A stretch of DNA of 64,000 nucleotides from Paenibacillus prosopidis (GTDB taxonomy: Bacteria; Bacillota; Bacilli; Paenibacillales; Paenibacillaceae): NCBI RefSeq assembly GCF_003337375.1, contig NZ_QPJD01000006.1:45172-109171 (forward strand). Reading direction: 5' to 3'. Positions 35,881 through 45,020 of the stretch are shown here, piece after piece. How positions within the stretch are numbered: position 1 is the first letter of the stretch; each line of letters opens with the position of its first letter. The notes beneath the pieces were generated by a model that saw only the letters and a program-made list of their open reading frames with translations, did no database searches and was not told the origin of the DNA. The translations under genes and the position numbers were made by a program.

Positions 35881-35957
35881 TCAAAGAAATTGTACGATCA
35901 AATTTAAAGTATCTATAGTGCAAGTTTATCATTTTCAAATAAAAGGAGAGATTTAGA

Positions 35958-36359
35958 ATGAATGAGGTCTCGTTGTTTCGTCTTTATTTTCTGAGGGCGT
36001 TTTACCTTCTTGTCGTGGTGGGGCTTGGTATCGTGGTATGGCCTGGAGTCATCCACCACGAAAAGCCGTGGGAACTGATGGAAGGAGTGGTACAGTGCAT
36101 GCTGGTCGCCTTTTGGGCGCTGTCAGTCCTGGGACTGAGGTATCCGCTTCAGATGCTGCCTGTGCTTCTGTGGGAATTGGTGTGGAAGTCGATCTGGCTG
36201 ATCGTCGTTGCGCTCCCACTGTGGTCCGCCGGTCAAATGGACGAGTCAACATGGGCGGTGGCCTCATCCTGCTTGTTGGTCGTGATTCTTCCTTTCGTCA
36301 TTCCTTGGCGCTTTGTGTTTGCAAACTACGTGAAGAAGCGCGGAGATCGGTGGCGCTGA
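35958..36359 (+). CDS. Small membrane protein of unknown function
   Basis: A 133-residue protein with four hydrophobic segments behind AAAAGGAGAGA. It begins MNEVSLFRLYFLRAFYLLVV and has an HHEKPWELMEG loop after the first helix and a basic C-terminus (KKRGDRWR). The gene is more GC-rich than the ABC cluster before it. I do not recognise a named family, although conserved membrane proteins of this shape are common in Paenibacillus. It ends 152 bases before the lipoprotein gene at 36512. Confidence 0.7.
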   Translation: MNEVSLFRLYFLRAFYLLVVVGLGIVVWPGVIHHEKPWELMEGVVQCMLVAFWALSVLGLRYPLQMLPVLLWELVWKSIWLIVVALPLWSAGQMDESTWAVASSCLLVVILPFVIPWRFVFANYVKKRGDRWR

Positions 36360-36511
36360 GGGGAAATGGACATCGCAGCTCGCGGATGTCTCTGATAGCC
36401 GGAGAACGACGCGAACGGCTTATCCAAAAGAAAACGAAGAGCATTTTCCGCCGTTCTTCTGAAACCTTTCCGCCACATGCTGCGTCTTACCCTTCAAAGG
36501 AGTTGAGAGGC

Positions 36512-37441
36512 ATGAGAAAACGGAAGGGGTTTCTTTTTCTCGTTTTGATGTGCATGGTGTCGTTATTAGTAGCATGCGGGCAAAGCAGCGGTTCAGCCGA
36601 ACCGAATGAGGAGACGACAGCGGTCAAAGTGATTGACAAGGGGCGCCTGATACAGAAAGAAGCGGGCACTTGGTTAATTACGGCTTACATCGAGAAGGAA
36701 GGAAATGCTTATATCGATGCCTATTGGTTCACGCTGACGGAACAAACCGTGCTGGAGAACGGCAGCGGGGAAAGGATATCGCCCGATACGATCCCGGTCG
36801 GCGCTCAGCTTGAGGCTTGGCACAGCGGAGAGGTCCGGGAATCATACCCGGCGCAGACCGATGCCGCCAAAATCGTCTTATTCGAAGAGACGCAGGATGT
36901 GCCCGATGGTATGATTAGCGAATCGGAAGCGGTACAGGCCGCTTTGCAAGCGAGAAGCGGATCAACGTTCGCAAGGGCTGTCAAGAATGCAGCGCTGGAT
37001 ACGGAGAATGGATACTGGAGCGTGGAGCTTGCGGAGCATATGACCGCCGATCAACCGGCCACCGTAAAGATTGACGCCCGCACAGGCATGCCCGTTCCCG
37101 TTCCCGTGGCGGAGAACAAAGCGTTCCGCGTCTTTTCTCCCGAGCCTGGGACGGAGTCCGGTCACACCTTCACAGTCGAAGGCGAAGCCCGCGTATTCGA
37201 AGCCGCTTTTAGCTGGACGCTGGAAGACGGGCACAATATTTTAGCCGAAGGACATGAAATGGCCGAGATGGGGGCGCCGGAATGGGGCCGTTTCCAATTC
37301 GACGTCAGCTACGAGAAGGCTTCACAGTCCAATATAATGTTAATCTTGTTCGTTCACAGCGCCAAGGACGGAAGCACGGAGCATGAGCTTGTCATCCCGC
37401 TGAAGGTGCCCGAGGAGCTCATCCAATATACACCGGAGTGA
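36512..37441 (+). CDS. Lipoprotein with C-terminal Gmad2-like domain
   Basis: A 309-residue lipoprotein. The start is the ATG at 36512 behind AAAGGAGTTGAGAGG; the frame is open far upstream but without a start site. The lipobox is LVAC (Cys about residue 21). The first part holds a small beta-domain (residues 40-120, with DTIPVGAQLEAWHSG) and a PepSY-like stretch (SEAVQAALQARSG). The C-terminal 95 residues (FRVFSPEPGT, then FSWTLEDGHNILAEG) match the Gmad2 immunoglobulin-like domain found with spore germination proteins. It should be exported and membrane-anchored; function unknown. Confidence 0.8.
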   Translation: MRKRKGFLFLVLMCMVSLLVACGQSSGSAEPNEETTAVKVIDKGRLIQKEAGTWLITAYIEKEGNAYIDAYWFTLTEQTVLENGSGERISPDTIPVGAQLEAWHSGEVRESYPAQTDAAKIVLFEETQDVPDGMISESEAVQAALQARSGSTFARAVKNAALDTENGYWSVELAEHMTADQPATVKIDARTGMPVPVPVAENKAFRVFSPEPGTESGHTFTVEGEARVFEAAFSWTLEDGHNILAEGHEMAEMGAPEWGRFQFDVSYEKASQSNIMLILFVHSAKDGSTEHELVIPLKVPEELIQYTPE

Positions 37442-37549
37442 CGGCACAGAACCGGGCTGTACAAACAAAAGCGGAGAAATCGAGGTAGAGACGGTGTGCG
37501 GGTATACCGAATATTTATCCGGCATGAACGAGGCTGATGATTTACCCAG

Positions 37550-37588
37550 AATGGTCCCGATGATGTCAAAATCAATCGGGACCATTTT
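37550..37588 (+). terminator. Rho-independent terminator
   Basis: AATGGTCCCGAT and ATCGGGACCATT form a 12-bp stem with a T-run, about 110 bases after the lipoprotein stop. The rest of 37442-37824 shows no convincing gene. Confidence 0.88.
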
Positions 37589-37824
37589 TACTTTTAAAAG
37601 GCATCAGTCACTGGGGATTTACGAGAACAGCTTCAGTCCCTTTGTCCGAAAGCCTAACGTGTCTGTGACGTTGTCATAGATTGTACCGCCAAGACCATGA
37701 TTACTAAACCAAGGATCGCCGTTGACCTGATTTTAAATGCTCATCGCAAAGGAAATGAAATATCTATGGAGGCATATGTTTCGGCTATATTGCTTTGACT
37801 TTTGACTAATTAAACGTGGTGAAC

Positions 37825-39210
37825 CTACCACTCTGCCAATTGCCCCGACTCCCGGCGCCGCCGGCTCATGAAGATCAAGGACAATGCAATTACCGTGAGG
37901 ATAATCCCAAGCATTTGAAATCCCCTGAAGCTGAACGTGCCTCCCATTACGATGCCTGTCAACAATGAAGAGAGAATGGTTCCCAGGTATCTTGATGTAT
38001 TAAATAGTCCGGATGCTACTCCGATTATTTCTTTTGGGGAGCTTTCGAATAATGCCGCCTGCATCCCGACATTGTTCAACCCGTTGCTAATACCGAAGGC
38101 AGCTAAAGCCAAACACACACTGATAACCGGTGTGTTTTGATTCAATGTCACGATCCACACTGACCCGAATGTCATCAGGATTGCGGACACGAGCAATCCT
38201 GGCCGAGGTCCTGATTTATCGATCCATCGTCCTGCCATTGGAGAAGTTACAAGTGAGCACAAGCCTAAGCTTAGCATGAGAATCCCTGTTTCGAATTCAC
38301 TGACATGACGTACCATTTGCAAGTAGGACGGAATCCCGAAAAAGAGTGAGTAAAAAAGTACATTAACGAGCATGAATTCGACATTGACCCAAGTCATCGC
38401 AGGATATTTGGCGAATGTGCGCAAAGGAATAAAGGGTGACGCCGCTTTTAACTCATGACGTACGAAAGCCGCAAGCAGAACGAGACCTATCAGCCCGACA
38501 ATGAGATTTGTTAATGAGACATGCCCAGTAGATTTTGCTGACAGTAATCCAACAAGCAGGGCGACCAGACCCACTGTGAAGAGCAGGATCCCTGGCGCAT
38601 CAATCAAACCAAACCATCTGCGAAAGGACATGTTGCGTGCAACGGCAGTTGACGGTTCTTCCTTAGGAATAGTCCTCCAAGCTAATAGAAAGCTCGCCGC
38701 CACGAACGGAATATTGACGAAAAAGATAGCAGGCCAATGCCACCAGTGAATCAAGACCCCGCCAATAAAGGGTCCAATTGCTGCCGCTCCTGACAGGAAG
38801 ATGGACATAACTGACAGGGCAGTCGCTTGTTTCTCCGTAATATGAATTCGCACAATGGCCATTCCAACCGCAACCATCATGCTTGTTCCGATGGATTGCA
38901 CAATGCGGAACACGATGAGCCACCCAAAGTTTGGTGATAGTGGAGCTAATAATGATGCAACAAAAGATACAACAAGCCCGGCAAGAAATATCTTCCTACG
39001 GCCGAATAAATCGCTAGCCTTTCCCATGACAGGTTGAGCGATAGCACTCGCAATGTAGAAAGAAAAAATAATCCAGGAAACAACTGTAAAGTCGAGTTGG
39101 AACACATTTTGCAAACCTGGAATAGCAACAGCAATCATCGAAGAATTTAATGGGTTCAATAGCACCCCCAGCCCAACGGAAATCAACAACCACCTGTTTC
39201 GAACATTCAT
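37825..39210 (-). CDS. MFS drug-type efflux transporter
   Basis: A 461-residue major facilitator with about 14 membrane segments, as in the DHA2 multidrug group. The start is the ATG at 39210 behind GGGGGGACC; an upstream TTG at 39225 is less likely. LNPLNSSMIAVAIPGLQNVF in helix 1 and the loop motif GKASDLFGRRKIFLAG after helix 2 are characteristic. The LysR gene at 39323 is divergent, with 112 bases between, so it probably controls this transporter. The substrate is unknown. Confidence 0.9.
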   Translation of the reverse strand: MNVRNRWLLISVGLGVLLNPLNSSMIAVAIPGLQNVFQLDFTVVSWIIFSFYIASAIAQPVMGKASDLFGRRKIFLAGLVVSFVASLLAPLSPNFGWLIVFRIVQSIGTSMMVAVGMAIVRIHITEKQATALSVMSIFLSGAAAIGPFIGGVLIHWWHWPAIFFVNIPFVAASFLLAWRTIPKEEPSTAVARNMSFRRWFGLIDAPGILLFTVGLVALLVGLLSAKSTGHVSLTNLIVGLIGLVLLAAFVRHELKAASPFIPLRTFAKYPAMTWVNVEFMLVNVLFYSLFFGIPSYLQMVRHVSEFETGILMLSLGLCSLVTSPMAGRWIDKSGPRPGLLVSAILMTFGSVWIVTLNQNTPVISVCLALAAFGISNGLNNVGMQAALFESSPKEIIGVASGLFNTSRYLGTILSSLLTGIVMGGTFSFRGFQMLGIILTVIALSLIFMSRRRRESGQLAEW

Positions 39211-39322
39211 TTTTGGTCCCCCCAAAGTGTATTGTTGTCATCGTACTTGAATTCGATAATTTACTCCAACGCATTTTATGTTATGATTTCATTGATTTGA
39301 GGGAATGAACGGAGGGTGCGAA

Positions 39323-40201
39323 ATGGAACTTCTTCAACTGCAATATTTTCTCGAAGTAGCTCGATTGGAACACGTGACTGAAGCTGCACGAAGTCTGCAC
39401 GTTACTCAATCCTCACTAAGCAAAACGATTCAGCGCTTGGAGGAGGATCTGGGGGTCCCTCTATTCGATCGAACAGGGAGGAAGCTGCGATTGAATGAGT
39501 TCGGAAGCCGATTCCTTCGCCGTGCCGAAAGGGCTTTGTTTGAATTGGAACAGGGGAAGCAGGAGATTAGCGATTTGTCCAGCCCGGAACATGGCACACT
39601 CGAATTGGCGGTGACGACCGCAAGCACGTTACCCAATATCCTTAGAGAGTTTCGGAAAAAGCGGCCCTATATCCAATTTCATGTGCAAATGCTGACCACG
39701 CAGGAAATGGTTACTCGTCTTCATAGAGGAGAGGTCGATTTTTGCTTGTCCTCACCTCCTATAGAAGAGGATGACATTGAATGTCAAATCGTGTTCCTCG
39801 ACCCAATCCTAGTAGCTGTACCAAAGGGGCATCGGCTGGCAGACCGAAGCTGCGTATCGTTGACAGAATTAAGGGATGAATGGTTTGTCGGTGTAAAAAG
39901 AGGCTACGGTACCCGCGATTTAGTGGACTCTTTATGCAAATCGGTTGGATTTGTACCTAAATATGTGTATGAGGGAGATGAACCTGCACGGCTAATCACT
40001 CTTGTGGAAGGCGAAATTGGCATTGCTTTCATACCAAGCACGGCAAGGGATTCACGGGAGCATATCAGTTATCTCCAAGTAGCGGATCACGAATTGGTAC
40101 GGGAGATCGCTTTATTATGGCACAGAAGCCGGTACATTTCGCGGGCTGCTCTGGAATTCCGTGAGGTCGTTGTAGAATATTTTGGGGCGTTATCCAAATA
40201 G
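39323..40201 (+). CDS. LysR-family regulator, divergent from the MFS gene
   Basis: A 292-residue LysR protein starting at the ATG at 39323 (MELLQLQYFLEVARLEHVTE) behind GGAGGG. The HTH reads ARSLHVTQSSLSKTIQRLEE, followed by the effector domain with GTLELAVTTASTLPNILREF. It is close in type to the many Bacillota regulators that sit beside MFS exporters. The shared intergenic region (39211-39322) should hold its binding site. The effector is unknown. Confidence 0.92.
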   Translation: MELLQLQYFLEVARLEHVTEAARSLHVTQSSLSKTIQRLEEDLGVPLFDRTGRKLRLNEFGSRFLRRAERALFELEQGKQEISDLSSPEHGTLELAVTTASTLPNILREFRKKRPYIQFHVQMLTTQEMVTRLHRGEVDFCLSSPPIEEDDIECQIVFLDPILVAVPKGHRLADRSCVSLTELRDEWFVGVKRGYGTRDLVDSLCKSVGFVPKYVYEGDEPARLITLVEGEIGIAFIPSTARDSREHISYLQVADHELVREIALLWHRSRYISRAALEFREVVVEYFGALSK

Positions 40202-40287
40202 ACGATTTAATCAATACAGTCATAGAATGGGGAAATCAATATGTTGAAAGATGTAGGCAGAAGTCATTATCGTGTGGGTATAAATCT

Positions 40288-43002
40288 ATGAGTATACCAA
40301 TTTTAGCCACTAAACTGTATATCCCGCAGCCGCGTACTAAAGCTGTCCTCCGACCAAGCCTGATCGGGCGGCTGAACGAGGGTCTTGACCGTAAACTGAC
40401 TCTCATTTCTGCCTCTGCCGGCTTTGGAAAGACTACGCTGGTCAGCGAATGGGTCGCCGTTTGTGAACGACCTGTCTCATGGCTGTCGCTGGACGAGGGA
40501 GATAACGATCCTGCACGCTTCCTAACCTACCTAATCACTGCTGTGCAGACGATTGCAGATGGAATTGGAGAAGGCGCGCTTGGTGCGCTCAAATCCTCAC
40601 AGCCCCCGCCAACCGAATCGATTCTGACGATCCTTGTGAATGAAATCTCAACAATCCCATACAAATTCGTCCTCGTCCTTGATGACTACCATGTTATTGA
40701 TGCCAAACAGATCGACGATGCACTCATCTTCCTGCTCGAGAATCTCCCGCAACAAATGCATCTGATCATTGCCACCCGAGAGAATCCGCAATTCCCCCTG
40801 GCCAGACTACGCGTACGGGACCAATTGACCGAGTTGCGTGCCACCGACCTGCGATTTACTCCCGGCGAAGCGGCAGCGTTCCTTAATCAGGTGATGGGCC
40901 TGGTTCTCTCGGCAGACGAAATTACTGCGCTGGAGACCCGTACCGAAGGCTGGATTGCCGGGCTCCAGCTAGCGGCTCTCTCGATGCAGGGGTGCGAGGA
41001 CATTCCTGCGTTCATTCGTGCATTCGCAGGAGACAATCGGTACATTGTGGATTATCTGGCCGAAGAGGTCCTGCAGCGTCAGCCCGAACATGTCCGGAGC
41101 TTCTTGCTTCAGACCGCCATTCTCGATCGGTTGCATGGCCCGCTGTGCGATGCCGTCACCGGCCAAGAGGATGGTAACGCGCGGTTGGATGCCCTGGAGC
41201 GAGGCAACTTCTTTGTCGTTCCATTGGATGACAGGCGTCAGTGGTATCGCTATCATCACCTTTTTGCCGAGGTTCTCTCTACACATTTGAGGGAGGATCA
41301 GCCCGATCAGGTAGCAACGCTGCATCGGCGCGCGAGCACTTGGTACGAGCAGCATGGCTCGGCGGCAGATGCGATCCGCCACGCGCTGGCCTCCGAGGAT
41401 TTCGCGCGGGCGGCGGACCTGATCGAAATGGCATGTCCAGCCATGCGCAGCAGTAGACAGGAGGCTGCGGTGCTCGGCTGGCTGAAGGCGCTCCCCGATG
41501 AGCTGTTCCGCTGCAGGCCTGTGCTCAGCGCGGGTTATGCCTGGGCGTTACTGGCTTCCGGCGAGTTTGAAGCCGCTATGGACCGACTGCGAGATGCAGA
41601 ACGGTGGCTAGGGACGACAGAAGACATGAGTGAGCGAACGGAAACCCCAGTGGTTGAGATGATCGTCATGGACGAAGAGGAATTTCGCCGTCTCCCGGGT
41701 GCGATCTCCTTGTACCGTGCCGCATATGCCCAAGCGCTGGGTGATGTATCCGCCACCATGAAATACGCCCGGCAGGTGCTCGACCTCGTACCTGAGGGCG
41801 ACCATCTCCTGCGAGGATCGGCAGCTGCACTCCTGGGACTCGCATCCTGGACGAGCGGGGATCTCGAGGCAGCGCACCGGTCATTTACCGATGGCATGGC
41901 TATTGTACAGTTGGCAGGGGGCATCTCTGACGCAATCGGGGGCGCCATCGCTCCAGCTGATATACGGATTGCGCAAGGTCGGCTCCGCCAGGCGATGCGT
42001 ACCTATGAGCGGGGATTACAGCTTGCGACAGAGCAGGGCGAGCCCGCCCTGCGGGGAACGGCAGATATGTACGTGGGAATGAGTCAGCTCTACCGTGAGC
42101 ATGACGATCTGCACGTCGCTACGCAGCACCTGCTGAGAAGCAAGGAGCAGGGCGAGCACACCGGGTTCCCGCAAAACCGGTATCGCTGGCACGTCGCAAT
42201 GGCTCGAATACGGGAGGCCCAAGGAGATCTGGACGGTGCGCTTGACATGCTCCACGAGGCAGAGCACCTGTATGTAAGTGACTTTTTCCCAAATATTCGT
42301 CCTGTAGCCGCGTTGAGGACACGGGTTTGGGTCGCGCAGGGCAGGTTGGATGAAGCCCTCGACTGGGCACGGGAGCATGGCCTATCCGCCGGGGACGACC
42401 TTTGCTACCTGCGCGAATTCGAACACATCACCCTAGCCAGGGTCCTCCTGCTCCGGTATAAGAGCGACCGTGCAGACCGCTCTATGCTAGAGGTTATGGG
42501 ACTCCTGGAGCGCCTCCTTCAAGCAGCGGAAGAAGGCGAGAGGACGGGAAGCGTGATCGAAATCCTGGTCGTGCAGGCACTTGCTCACCATATGCAAGGC
42601 GACATCCCGGCAGCGCTTACTCCGCTGAAACGCGCCCTGGCCCTGGCTGAACCAGAGGGCTACGTCCGCATTTTTGTGGACGAAGGCCGACCCATGGCGG
42701 CCTTGCTGGAAGCGGCTGTGAAGCAGGGGATCGCTATGAACTATGTCCGTCGCCTCCTGACAGCCTTCGGCAAGGTTGAGGGCAGAACGCTTGCCAAACA
42801 AGTTATGAGCGAGCCGCTAAGCGAACGAGAACGTGACGTGCTTCGGCTGCTCAGAACCGACTTGAGCGGCCCGGACATTGCCCGCCAACTTATGGTGTCC
42901 CTGAACACCTTGCGAACCCACACCAAGAACATTTACGACAAACTTGAGGTGAACAACCGCCGGGCAGCAGTCCGGCGGGCTGAGGAACTCGATTTGTTCT
43001 AG
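40288..43002 (+). CDS. MalT-like LuxR-family ATP-dependent regulator
   Basis: A 904-residue STAND-type regulator. LATKLYIPQPR at the N-terminus, Walker A ASAGFGKTTL (about 42-51) and VLVLDDYHVID (Walker B, about 129-139) define the MalT NTPase. The middle is a TPR-like solenoid (about 400-800). The C-terminal LuxR HTH (LSERERDVLRLLRTDLSGPD, then IARQLMVSLNTLRTHTKNIY) binds DNA. Such proteins oligomerise with ATP and an inducer and activate nearby genes. The three genes at 43232-44990 follow after a terminator and a strong palindrome, which I take as its likely target. Confidence 0.93.
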   Translation: MSIPILATKLYIPQPRTKAVLRPSLIGRLNEGLDRKLTLISASAGFGKTTLVSEWVAVCERPVSWLSLDEGDNDPARFLTYLITAVQTIADGIGEGALGALKSSQPPPTESILTILVNEISTIPYKFVLVLDDYHVIDAKQIDDALIFLLENLPQQMHLIIATRENPQFPLARLRVRDQLTELRATDLRFTPGEAAAFLNQVMGLVLSADEITALETRTEGWIAGLQLAALSMQGCEDIPAFIRAFAGDNRYIVDYLAEEVLQRQPEHVRSFLLQTAILDRLHGPLCDAVTGQEDGNARLDALERGNFFVVPLDDRRQWYRYHHLFAEVLSTHLREDQPDQVATLHRRASTWYEQHGSAADAIRHALASEDFARAADLIEMACPAMRSSRQEAAVLGWLKALPDELFRCRPVLSAGYAWALLASGEFEAAMDRLRDAERWLGTTEDMSERTETPVVEMIVMDEEEFRRLPGAISLYRAAYAQALGDVSATMKYARQVLDLVPEGDHLLRGSAAALLGLASWTSGDLEAAHRSFTDGMAIVQLAGGISDAIGGAIAPADIRIAQGRLRQAMRTYERGLQLATEQGEPALRGTADMYVGMSQLYREHDDLHVATQHLLRSKEQGEHTGFPQNRYRWHVAMARIREAQGDLDGALDMLHEAEHLYVSDFFPNIRPVAALRTRVWVAQGRLDEALDWAREHGLSAGDDLCYLREFEHITLARVLLLRYKSDRADRSMLEVMGLLERLLQAAEEGERTGSVIEILVVQALAHHMQGDIPAALTPLKRALALAEPEGYVRIFVDEGRPMAALLEAAVKQGIAMNYVRRLLTAFGKVEGRTLAKQVMSEPLSERERDVLRLLRTDLSGPDIARQLMVSLNTLRTHTKNIYDKLEVNNRRAAVRRAEELDLF

Positions 43003-43033
43003 CGAGCCCCCAAACATCCACCGCCAAATATTA

Positions 43034-43078
43034 ACCCCGGCCCTGGCAGTTTTGACAAACCATGTGCCGGGGTTTTTT
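43034..43078 (+). terminator. Rho-independent terminator after the MalT-like gene
   Basis: ACCCCGGC and GCCGGGGT pair across a loop of about 24 bases and are followed by six T. Confidence 0.82.
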
Positions 43079-43110
43079 CTCATTCCCGACACAGCCTCCC
43101 GATTGACAAA

Positions 43111-43154
43111 TCACCACATCCATCACCACATGTGGTGATGCCGTCTCACCACAT
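43111..43154 (+). promoter_or_regulatory. Palindromic operator region before the three-gene operon
   Basis: CATCACCACATGTGGTGATG (43121-43140) is a perfect 20-base palindrome. The half-site TCACCACAT also occurs as a direct repeat at 43111, 43123 and 43146. The arrangement is right for an activator that binds several half-sites, such as the MalT-like protein just upstream. Confidence 0.65.
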
Positions 43155-43231
43155 GAATGTGTATCTTCTAATCAAGAAAGGAACGACGAAGTGAAGATAC
43201 ATCCAGTGAAGGAACAGGAAGGAGGCCCAGA

Positions 43232-43543
43232 ATGAGTCAAATAAATGTATCAACGGAGGACCATCACGAGCCTGGACTGTATGAAATTCGCATCAAGGGA
43301 CACCTTGATGCCCGGTGGGTCGACCGGTTTGAGGGTCTAAGCTTCACCCACGAAAGCGACGGAACAACCATCCTCTCTGGACCGGTGGCCGATCAGGCCG
43401 CATTACATGGCTTGCTGAGGGGAGTGCGTGATCTCGGCCTGCCGTTGGTCTCGGTCATTCAGGTTCATCCCAAACAGGCGAGTGGGCTAGATCTCAACAC
43501 CGACACAAATCACAATTGTTCGAGAAAGGAGAGAAACACATGA
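43232..43543 (+). CDS. Small protein of unknown function
   Basis: A 103-residue soluble protein behind GGAAGGAGGCCC. It reads like a short alpha/beta domain: YEIRIKGHLDARWVDRFEGL, then TTILSGPVADQAALHGLL and LGLPLVSVIQV. Small proteins of this kind often precede membrane proteins in operons with MalT/LuxR regulators in Paenibacillus and Actinobacteria. The function is not known. Its stop overlaps the ATG of the next gene (ATGA), so the two are translationally coupled. Confidence 0.75.
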   Translation: MSQINVSTEDHHEPGLYEIRIKGHLDARWVDRFEGLSFTHESDGTTILSGPVADQAALHGLLRGVRDLGLPLVSVIQVHPKQASGLDLNTDTNHNCSRKERNT

Positions 43544-44262
43544 ATTCCAATCGTAAGACCGCAGTTATTAAAGGAAACAACCAGGAGAGCAAAATGAAGA
43601 TAACAACCTCGAGCCTCATCCGTTGGGCAGGTCTAGCAGCTATGGTGGCAGGGATATTTTACGTGGTTGTTGGGATGTTCCATCAGCCTAACAATCTTTC
43701 GTCAGTCACCACCACCCAATGGGCAATCGTCCACGCCTTGGCCACCGTCATGTGCTTCTTCTTCCTGCTCGGCATTACGGGGCTCTATGCCAGGCAAGTG
43801 GAAGAGGCTGGATGGCTTGGTCTGGCCGGCTTTCTACTATATAGCTTCAACTGGGTGCTCACAGCGCTCTTTACCTTCGCCGAAGTCTTTATCTTGCCGC
43901 TGTTGGCGACCGAGGCGCCGACGCTTGCGGAGGGATTCTTAGGGATCTTCACCAACTCCGCCGGCGAGACGAACTTCGGAGCCCTCGCAAATCTATGGAC
44001 GCTAACAGGGACCCTGTATATCCTCGGCGGTCTGCTGTTTGGCATCGCGACATTCCGTGCCGGCATCCTGCCTCGCTGGGCGGCCGGTCTGCTTGCCTTC
44101 GGGTCCGTGCTGGCCCCCGTGGCTGCGCTGCTTCCGCCCGAGCACGAGCCGAAAGTTGCGGTACCGGTGGGGGTAGCTTTAGCCTGGCTGGGCTATGCGC
44201 TCTGGTCGGAACGGCGCGAGAAAGCCTCGGAACCCGACACGTCCATCCGTCCAAGGAGCTGA
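43540..44262 (+). CDS. Membrane protein, unknown function
   Basis: A 240-residue protein with six hydrophobic segments. The start is the ATG at 43540, behind AAAGGAGAG and overlapping the previous stop. A hydrophilic first 25 residues precede IRWAGLAAMVAGIFYVVVGM. FLLGITGLYARQVEEAGWLG and WTLTGTLYILGGLLFGIATF are typical of the DUF4386-like membrane proteins often found beside LuxR regulators. It has no catalytic motif. The gene is GC-rich. It is probably co-expressed with the DUF2306-like protein that follows. Confidence 0.75.
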   Translation: MNSNRKTAVIKGNNQESKMKITTSSLIRWAGLAAMVAGIFYVVVGMFHQPNNLSSVTTTQWAIVHALATVMCFFFLLGITGLYARQVEEAGWLGLAGFLLYSFNWVLTALFTFAEVFILPLLATEAPTLAEGFLGIFTNSAGETNFGALANLWTLTGTLYILGGLLFGIATFRAGILPRWAAGLLAFGSVLAPVAALLPPEHEPKVAVPVGVALAWLGYALWSERREKASEPDTSIRPRS

Positions 44263-44264
44263 AC

Positions 44265-44990
44265 ATGAAAGCGAATGTCTCCAATGAAGGCCGAGCCCCC
44301 GATGTGCCTCAGCTCAACAAGGCAGGGAAACCGACGTCTCAGAAACCCAAAGCGCCAGCAAACGCAGGTTCGGCAAAGCGGCTCGTGACCGCAATGCTCC
44401 TGCTGAGCGCCATCCCGCTCGCCTTCGGCGTTGTCCGCCTCATCCAGCTGGCCGGCGGCGCAGAGATCACGCCAGCCAACGCACGGTTCTTTGCGTCACC
44501 TCTGCCGGTGGTGCTGCATATCGTGAGCGCCGGAGTGTATGCCATCCTGGGCGCGTTCCAGTTCGCACCTGGTTTCCGGCAGCGCCGGCCCGTCTGGCAC
44601 CGCGCGGCCGGACGGCTCCTGGTCGCATGCGGGCTGCTGGTTGGGCTTTCAGGTCTGTGGATGACCCTGTTCTATCCCAGCCCGGATGGCGACGGTGAGC
44701 TGCTTTATGCATTGCGGCTCCTGTTTGGGTCGGCCATGGTCGTGTCCATCGTCCGCGGCTTTACCGCGATCCGGCGCGGGAGCGTGATGAGGCACCGCGC
44801 GTGGATGATGCGCGGCTACGCGATCGGTCTTGGCGCGGGCACGCAGGTGCTGACCCTGTTGGCCGGGGAATTGATCATCGGCCCGCCGAGTGAGCTCAGC
44901 AGAGCGCTACTGATGGGCTCGGCCTGGGTGATCAATCTCGCCGTGGCCGAATGGGCCATCCGTAAGCGGCCGGCCCCTCACAAACAGTAA
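44265..44990 (+). CDS. DUF2306-like membrane protein
   Basis: A 241-residue protein starting at the ATG at 44265 behind CCAAGGAGCTG. A soluble, Lys/Ala/Pro-rich N-terminal region of about 35 residues leads into seven hydrophobic segments. Conserved histidines suggest a metal- or heme-containing membrane domain: LHIVSAGVYAILGAFQF, WHRAAGRLLV and MRHRAWMMRGYA, as in DUF2306 proteins. The function is unknown. It is the last gene of the operon and converges on the MFS gene at 45021. Confidence 0.8.
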   Translation: MKANVSNEGRAPDVPQLNKAGKPTSQKPKAPANAGSAKRLVTAMLLLSAIPLAFGVVRLIQLAGGAEITPANARFFASPLPVVLHIVSAGVYAILGAFQFAPGFRQRRPVWHRAAGRLLVACGLLVGLSGLWMTLFYPSPDGDGELLYALRLLFGSAMVVSIVRGFTAIRRGSVMRHRAWMMRGYAIGLGAGTQVLTLLAGELIIGPPSELSRALLMGSAWVINLAVAEWAIRKRPAPHKQ

Positions 44991-45020
44991 ACAGGCTCAC
45001 TAATGAGAGGTAATGTTGAT

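Noticed and set aside
36038..36511. N-terminal extension of the Gmad2-like lipoprotein
   Set aside because: The frame is open but overlaps the membrane protein at 35958 and would bury the lipoprotein signal; the ATG at 36512 has a strong site.
43995..44264. Longer start for the DUF2306-like protein
   Set aside because: It overlaps the preceding membrane protein gene in another frame; the ATG at 44265 follows AAGGAG.
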